9,986 bases of DNA. Source: SOIA01 sp050116035 (GTDB lineage: Bacteria; Acidobacteriota; Aminicenantia; Aminicenantales; Aminicenantaceae). The position numbers and the translations under genes are program-made. The notes beneath the pieces were generated by a model. It did no database searches and had not been told where the DNA came from. It worked only from the letters and a program-made list of their open reading frames with translations. Location: NCBI GenBank assembly GCA_050116035.1, contig JASFPJ010000105.1, forward strand, positions 1 through 9,986. Reading direction: 5' to 3'. Positions 6,378-9,986 of this stretch are shown piece after piece; the first letter of the stretch is position 1; each line of letters begins with the position of its first letter.

Positions 6378-8000
6378 GTGTCTACAGAAAAAAAATCCCA
6401 AAAAGAAGGGATACATCAGCTTATTTCTAAAGGAAGAAAGCAGGGATATCTTCATTTCGATGAAATAGATAAAACCTTCCAAAAAGATAAGGATTCCAGG
6501 CGAGATTTTGAGAAATTTCTTAGCTCAATGGATGACTACGGCATAAAAATCCTCAACTCCAAACAAAGAGAAATAGTCCCTAAAAAAAGAAGGAGTGACC
6601 TCGTCTCTCTTCAGGGCTTGGAGCGAACGACTGACCCGGTAAAGCTCTATTTAAGAGAAATGGGGAACATCTCACTTCTCACGCGAGAGGGAGAGATTGC
6701 TATCGCGAGAGAAATAGAGAGGGGCGAAAAATCCATTATCAAAGCCCTCTCCAAAACTCGACTCGTCTTGAATGAAATTCTCTCTCTCGAAGAAAGGATA
6801 AAAGAAGAGCCAGATATCATCTATGAAATGTTCGAAATAGGCGAAGACGACCTTGCTGAAGGGAAACTCGAAGCGAAAAAGAAGCAGATTATGGCTAAAA
6901 TAAAAAAAATCAGAGACCTCAGCGTTGAATTGGACAAAATCGCTTCTTTGAGAAAAAACACTCTGAAACGCGGACGCCTCATAGTCAATATGAGCAGCCT
7001 CATCAGGGAATTGAATATTCGTTCTTTCTACCGAGAAATAGTGATTAGTGAACTCCGCGAAAAACTAAGGGCCATTAACGAGTTAGAAGAAACAAAGGAA
7101 GAATTAAATCTTTCTCTCTCTCGTGTGAAAAGCAAGAAGCAAGAAGCGCTCCTGAAACAGAAAGTCAAAGATGTCAACAAGCTCATTAGGACTTACCAGA
7201 AAGAGATTGGGCTCGATTCTCAGGCTTTAAGAAAAACAATCCGAGCCATCGCAACAGGTAAAAAAGTCAGTGATCAGGCCAAAAAGGAACTGGTGGCAGC
7301 CAATCTGAGACTAGTCGTTTCTATCGCTAAAAAATACAGCAATCGTGGACTCCAGTTTCTTGACCTGATCCAGGAAGGGAACATGGGTCTGATGAAAGCT
7401 GTGGACAAATTCGAATACAGAAGAGGGTACAAATTTTCGACTTATGCCACGTGGTGGATCAGGCAGGCCATCACACGAGCCATCGCTGACCAGGCAAGAA
7501 CAATCAGAATCCCTGTTCATATGATAGAGACAATAAATAAATTGATCAGGGTCTCGAGAAGTCTTGTCCAGGAAATCGGAAGAGAACCGACAAGCGAAGA
7601 GATAGCGAGGAAAATGGATATGTCAGTTCATAAAGTGAGAAAAATCATAAAAATCGCTCAAGAGCCAATCTCACTCGAGACACCAATCGGAGAAGAAGAA
7701 GACAGCCACCTGGGTGACTTCATCGAAGACAAGGTACTTCCTTCGCCTCCTGAAACAGTGATTAACATAAACTTAAGAGAGCAAATCGGAGATGCATTAA
7801 AATCTCTCACAGAAAGAGAGGCTAAAGTCTTGAAGATGAGATTCGGGCTGGGAGATGGAAACGAGCACACTTTAGAAGAGGTGGGGCAGCAGTTCAAGGT
7901 CACTCGTGAAAGAATCAGACAAATCGAAGCTAAGGCGCTGCGAAAACTCAAGCATCCCAGCCGAAGCCGGAAATTGAAATCTTTCACTGAAAATCACTAA
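6378..8000 (+). CDS. rpoD: RNA polymerase primary sigma factor (sigma-70 / SigA)
   Basis: Directs RNA polymerase to housekeeping promoters. It has 540 residues in classical primary-sigma layout: region 1.1 (about 9-66, LISKGRKQGYLHFDEI); region 1.2 (DPVKLYLREMGNISLLTREGE, 86-106); a Lys/Glu-rich helical non-conserved region (about 119-300); region 2 (NLRLVVSIAKKYSNRGLQFL at 309-328, QEGNMGLMKAVDKFEYRRG at 332-350, then FSTYATWWIRQAITRAIADQ at 353-372); region 3 (about 376-455); and region 4 with helix-turn-helix LEEVGQQFKVTRERIRQIEA (499-518) and LRKLKHPSR. The complete region 2.4 and 4.2 sequences agree with the TTGACA/TATAAT-like promoters in this window. The start is GTG, two bases after the dnaG stop; the sequence TAATAGTG holds two tandem in-frame dnaG stops, the second sharing its G with the GTG. 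The purine-rich AGAGAGAGAG upstream may serve as ribosome site, with coupling to dnaG. Confidence 0.98.
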   Translation: MSTEKKSQKEGIHQLISKGRKQGYLHFDEIDKTFQKDKDSRRDFEKFLSSMDDYGIKILNSKQREIVPKKRRSDLVSLQGLERTTDPVKLYLREMGNISLLTREGEIAIAREIERGEKSIIKALSKTRLVLNEILSLEERIKEEPDIIYEMFEIGEDDLAEGKLEAKKKQIMAKIKKIRDLSVELDKIASLRKNTLKRGRLIVNMSSLIRELNIRSFYREIVISELREKLRAINELEETKEELNLSLSRVKSKKQEALLKQKVKDVNKLIRTYQKEIGLDSQALRKTIRAIATGKKVSDQAKKELVAANLRLVVSIAKKYSNRGLQFLDLIQEGNMGLMKAVDKFEYRRGYKFSTYATWWIRQAITRAIADQARTIRIPVHMIETINKLIRVSRSLVQEIGREPTSEEIARKMDMSVHKVRKIIKIAQEPISLETPIGEEEDSHLGDFIEDKVLPSPPETVININLREQIGDALKSLTEREAKVLKMRFGLGDGNEHTLEEVGQQFKVTRERIRQIEAKALRKLKHPSRSRKLKSFTENH

Positions 8001-8020
8001 CCTGAATTATTCATAAAATC

Positions 8021-8084
8021 TGCCGACTTCTGCGCATAAAACCTCTATAGGTGGGTTAATCATCTCATGTCGGCATCAGATGAG
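8021..8084 (+). other. Inverted repeats in the rpoD-tRNA intergenic region
   Basis: The 233-base gap 8001-8233 has no gene. In it TGCCGAC (8021-8027) and GTCGGCA (8069-8075) are exact complements, enclosing a small ACCT-CTAT-AGGT hairpin (8041-8052). TCATCT (8060-8065) and AGATGA (8078-8083) form an alternative stem that cannot coexist with the first. No T tract follows, so it is not a standard terminator; it may be a weak rpoD terminator, an untranslated RNA structure, or chance, since a 7-bp match is not rare at this scale. Confidence 0.3.
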
Positions 8085-8196
8085 TTTCCTCTCTCATCCA
8101 ACTCAGTACAACACTAAAATCCCTTTCATTCATTCAGGTGAAAAACTCGAAAATCGTCCTCTTTTCCAAATTCTTGATCTTATCCACCGAGTAAAA

Positions 8197-8225
8197 TTGA
8201 CTTGATATTTGATATCTGTTATAAG
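8197..8225 (+). promoter_or_regulatory. Near-consensus promoter for the tRNA and zinc-ribbon gene
   Basis: TTGACT (8197-8202), 17-base spacer, TATAAG (8220-8225). Transcription would start at about 8232-8234, essentially at the first base of the tRNA (8234), leaving almost no 5' leader to process. Position and spacing make this a strong prediction. Confidence 0.8.
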
Positions 8226-8233
8226 AAAAAATA

Positions 8234-8305
8234 GGGCCTATAGCTCAGCGGAAGAGCCACCGGCTCATAACCGGCAGGTCCCAGGTTCGAATCCTGGTAG
8301 GCCCA
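8234..8305 (+). tRNA. tRNA with CAT anticodon (elongator Met or Ile2)
   Basis: A full cloverleaf of 72 bases: acceptor GGGCCTA (8234-8240) with TAGGCCC (8298-8304) and discriminator A8305; D stem GCTC (8243-8246) with GAGC (8254-8257) around a short 7-base loop; anticodon loop CTCATAA (8264-8270) with CAT at 8266-8268; 5-base variable loop; T arm CCAGG-TTCGAAT-CCTGG (8281-8297). CCA is not encoded. G1-C72 pairing excludes initiator Met. The CTCATAA loop is shared by elongator Met and by Ile2, whose C34 is changed to lysidine by TilS. C4-G69 and C5-G68, and an acceptor stem like that of bacterial tRNA-Ile(GAT), favour Ile2, but the call is open. The first anticodon-stem pair is an A27-C43 mismatch (8259/8275). 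Confidence 0.92.
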
Positions 8306-8315
8306 TTTACCCATA

Positions 8316-8320
8316 GAGGA
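8316..8320 (+). promoter_or_regulatory. Ribosome binding site deciding the GTG start of the zinc-ribbon gene
   Basis: GAGGA lies six bases before GTG at 8327. The overlapping ATG at 8325 is in another frame and reaches a stop after eight codons, so GTG is the start. Confidence 0.7.
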
Positions 8321-8326
8321 AAAGAT

Positions 8327-9040
8327 GTGGATATCGAGTTCGAAAAACTGATTCGACTCCAAAAGCTTGACGCTGATATCAAGAATACATCTCTTTTCCT
8401 CGATAACATTCCCCGCCAAATCGAAGATATCAACAGAAAAAAGGAAGAAAGCTCCAAGATTGTCACTCAAGCCAAAGAAAAAATGGCTCAAAACCAGAAA
8501 AAACGAAGAGACCTGGAAGCAGAAGTCAAGGATGTGAAGGCTAAGATATCTAAATATAACCTGCAACTCAATGATGTCAAAACCAACATAGAATACAAAT
8601 CCCTTCTCAAGGAAATTGAAGAGGCCCAGAAGAATGTCAGCGAAATGGAAGACGAGATTATCAATCAAATGCTCACTGCTGACGAGATCGAAGAGGAAAT
8701 TAAAGAGGCTACCCAAAAATATAATGAGGTGGAAAAGAAATTCTCAAAAGAAAAAGAGATTCTTGAACAAAGTCAAAAAGAATCTGAAGCCAAGAAAAAA
8801 GAGCTCATTTATGAAAAAGAAGAGCTCATGACCAAAATCCCGGCTGACCGGACCGGTCTCTACTTGAAAATATTCAAATCTAAAAACGGAATCGCCCTTT
8901 CCCCTCTTACGGGTGAGTTCTGCTCTCTCTGTCATATGCGTGTCCGGCCTCAGGTTTTGAACGAACTAAAAGGGAATGAGAAAATCATCCTCTGTGAGAA
9001 CTGCGGCAGGATACTCTATTTCCCGGACAAAAAAGACTGA
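8327..9040 (+). CDS. Coiled-coil C4 zinc-ribbon protein (COG1579 / DUF164 family)
   Basis: A 237-residue protein. Residues about 5-170 are almost wholly charged helical heptads, predicted to form a long antiparallel coiled-coil hairpin. The C-terminal domain has four cysteines, C199-x2-C202 (FCSLCHMRVRPQ) and C223-x2-C226 (ILCENCGRILY), typical of the zf-RING_7 zinc ribbon. Family members include Helicobacter HP0958 (FlgZ), linked to flagellar gene expression and RpoN, and Chlamydia CT398 (CdsZ); in most bacteria the role is not settled, with nucleic-acid binding or protein chaperoning proposed. No signal peptide is seen, so it should be cytoplasmic. It starts with GTG 21 bases after the tRNA and probably shares its promoter. 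Placement directly downstream of dnaG-rpoD and a tRNA suggests an information-processing role, but that is inference. No specific function is assigned. Confidence 0.9.
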   Translation: MDIEFEKLIRLQKLDADIKNTSLFLDNIPRQIEDINRKKEESSKIVTQAKEKMAQNQKKRRDLEAEVKDVKAKISKYNLQLNDVKTNIEYKSLLKEIEEAQKNVSEMEDEIINQMLTADEIEEEIKEATQKYNEVEKKFSKEKEILEQSQKESEAKKKELIYEKEELMTKIPADRTGLYLKIFKSKNGIALSPLTGEFCSLCHMRVRPQVLNELKGNEKIILCENCGRILYFPDKKD

Positions 9041-9065
9041 CTTCAGGCCGTCTGAGAGGCCGATA

Positions 9066-9986
9066 TCAACTTTCCTTGTACATCGCATCAATGAGGCTGC
9101 TGTACTTCTCCTCAACAACATTCCTTTTAACTTTATAGGTGGGGGTCATCTCTCCTTTATCTATCTCAAAATCCCTGTCCAGAAGACTGATCTTTTTGAT
9201 TTTCTCATAAGAAGCAAGGTTCGGAGTGGACCGGTCAACCTCTCCTTCCATGAAATGCAGGACTTTTTCATTATCCAGCAAATCATCGATCTTCTCGTAA
9301 GGAATATTGTTAAATTTAGCGTACTCCTCTAATTTTTCGAAATTAGGTACGACTAAGGCCGAAAGAAACTTTCTCCTGTCTCCGATGGCCAATACATTTT
9401 CGATATAAGGATTGGCTTTAAGCAGGTTTTCAATCGGCTGAGGAGCGACATTCTTCCCTCCTGCGGTCACGATAATATCTTTTTTTCTATCTGTGATGAC
9501 CAGTCGACCTCCCTCATCGATATGACCGATATCGCCGGTCTTGAACCATTCTCCCTCAAAGACTTCCTTCGTCTCCTCTTCTTTTTTATAGTACCCTTTC
9601 ATCACGTTTGGCCCTTTAGCAAATATTTCTCCATCCTCAGCAATCTTTACTTCAACTCCTGGGATTGGAGCCCCGACTGTCCCGAATTTCAGATTTTCGA
9701 ATGTATTGAGTGAAATAGCCGGTGATGTCTCAGTCAAGCCATATCCTTCCATGACAACGAGACCCATCGCATAGAAAAATTCTCCGATGTCTTTGGACAG
9801 AGGCGCCGCTCCTGAGACAAAGAACCTGACTCTTCCACCTGTTTTGGCGATAATCTTCGAAAAAACAAGCTTATGAGCAATTTTTTTCTTGAAATTCAAC
9901 ATCCCTGGAATCGATTGTTTCTCAAGCTTTTTCTGAGCATACTTTCTCCCCACTTTAATGGCCCAGAAGAAAATTTTCTTTTTTAA
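9066..9986 (-). CDS. Long-chain acyl-CoA synthetase (AMP-binding family), C-terminal part
   Basis: Activates fatty acids to acyl-CoA through an acyl-AMP intermediate. The reading frame is open from the right window edge (9986) to the TGA at 9068-9066, giving 306 residues; the N-terminus with the P-loop (TSGTTG) is outside. Counted from the edge, conserved parts are KIFFWAIKVGRKYA (4-17), the RFFVSGAAPLS region (54-64), the adenylate-forming motif GYGLTETSP (81-89), WFKTGDIGHID (147-157) with the ribose-binding Asp, LVITDRKKDIIVTAGGKNVAP (162-182) with the hinge region, and near the end MTPTYKVKRNVV, which carries the late catalytic Lys. The tail and hinge match the FadD15/AMP-forming long-chain type rather than acetyl-CoA synthetase. 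It converges on the zinc-ribbon gene with only 25 bases between the stops. Chain-length specificity cannot be read from this fragment. Confidence 0.92.
   Translation of the reverse strand, partial: LKKKIFFWAIKVGRKYAQKKLEKQSIPGMLNFKKKIAHKLVFSKIIAKTGGRVRFFVSGAAPLSKDIGEFFYAMGLVVMEGYGLTETSPAISLNTFENLKFGTVGAPIPGVEVKIAEDGEIFAKGPNVMKGYYKKEEETKEVFEGEWFKTGDIGHIDEGGRLVITDRKKDIIVTAGGKNVAPQPIENLLKANPYIENVLAIGDRRKFLSALVVPNFEKLEEYAKFNNIPYEKIDDLLDNEKVLHFMEGEVDRSTPNLASYEKIKKISLLDRDFEIDKGEMTPTYKVKRNVVEEKYSSLIDAMYKES

Noticed and set aside
8219..8716. Minus-strand open frame of 165 codons with hydrophobic segments
   Set aside because: It is the antisense of the coiled-coil gene (Lys/Glu codons read backwards give Phe/Leu) and runs through the tRNA. 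No own start context.
9041..9065. Terminator between the convergent zinc-ribbon and acyl-CoA synthetase genes
   Set aside because: GGCC...GGCC and TCAG...CTGA can form only 4-bp stems and no T tract follows on either strand. Possible but not supported.
9951..9953. GTG at 9953 as the true start of the acyl-CoA synthetase
   Set aside because: The frame stays open to the window edge and the eleven upstream codons (KIFFWAIK) match the family, so the start lies outside the window.

Overview
The window holds chromosomal housekeeping genes from a Gram-negative-type (diderm) bacterium. LpxC shows that lipid A is made. GC content looks moderate (mid-40s percent by eye), and the coding sequence is rich in Lys, Glu and Ile. 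The A/T-flanked GGGGACAGGC repeats resemble intergenic repeats I associate with candidate-phylum genomes such as Aminicenantes and relatives of Acidobacteriota. That placement is tentative and needs a phylogeny of RpoD or DnaG. No phage, plasmid, CRISPR, toxin or transposase gene is visible.

Left part (1-3406, all minus strand): transcription runs lpxC -> TPR protein -> glmU -> glmS, and glmS leaves the window at base 1. GlmS and GlmU make the amino sugar precursor UDP-GlcNAc. LpxC acts in its use for lipid A, and UDP-GlcNAc also feeds peptidoglycan. The last three genes are tightly packed (ATGA overlap, then TAATG overlap). A promoter-like sequence precedes lpxC and a second precedes the TPR gene.

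Middle (3407-4590): a divergent intergenic region leads to larB on the plus strand, a nickel-pincer cofactor synthesis gene with no other lar gene in view. A palindrome with an AATGGGGCCAG core lies upstream of larB. Downstream is a 140-bp cluster of related GGGGACAGGC units, the first of which forms a good intrinsic terminator for larB. This cluster is the least ordinary part of the window.

Right part (4528-9040, plus strand): a near-consensus promoter drives dnaG-rpoD, the core of the classical macromolecular synthesis operon (primase and primary sigma factor), with a 2-nt gap between the genes. After a 233-bp gap, a second near-consensus promoter drives a CAT-anticodon tRNA (elongator Met or, more likely by its acceptor stem, Ile2), followed 21 nt later by a coiled-coil/zinc-ribbon protein of the COG1579 family. 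Converging on this from the right edge is the C-terminal part of a long-chain acyl-CoA synthetase (AMP-binding family).

I did not find a convincing new system. The points worth a second look are the repeat cluster and its relation to the element upstream of larB, the apparently leaderless larB promoter, the tRNA identity question, and the TPR protein embedded in the amino-sugar/lipid A operon.
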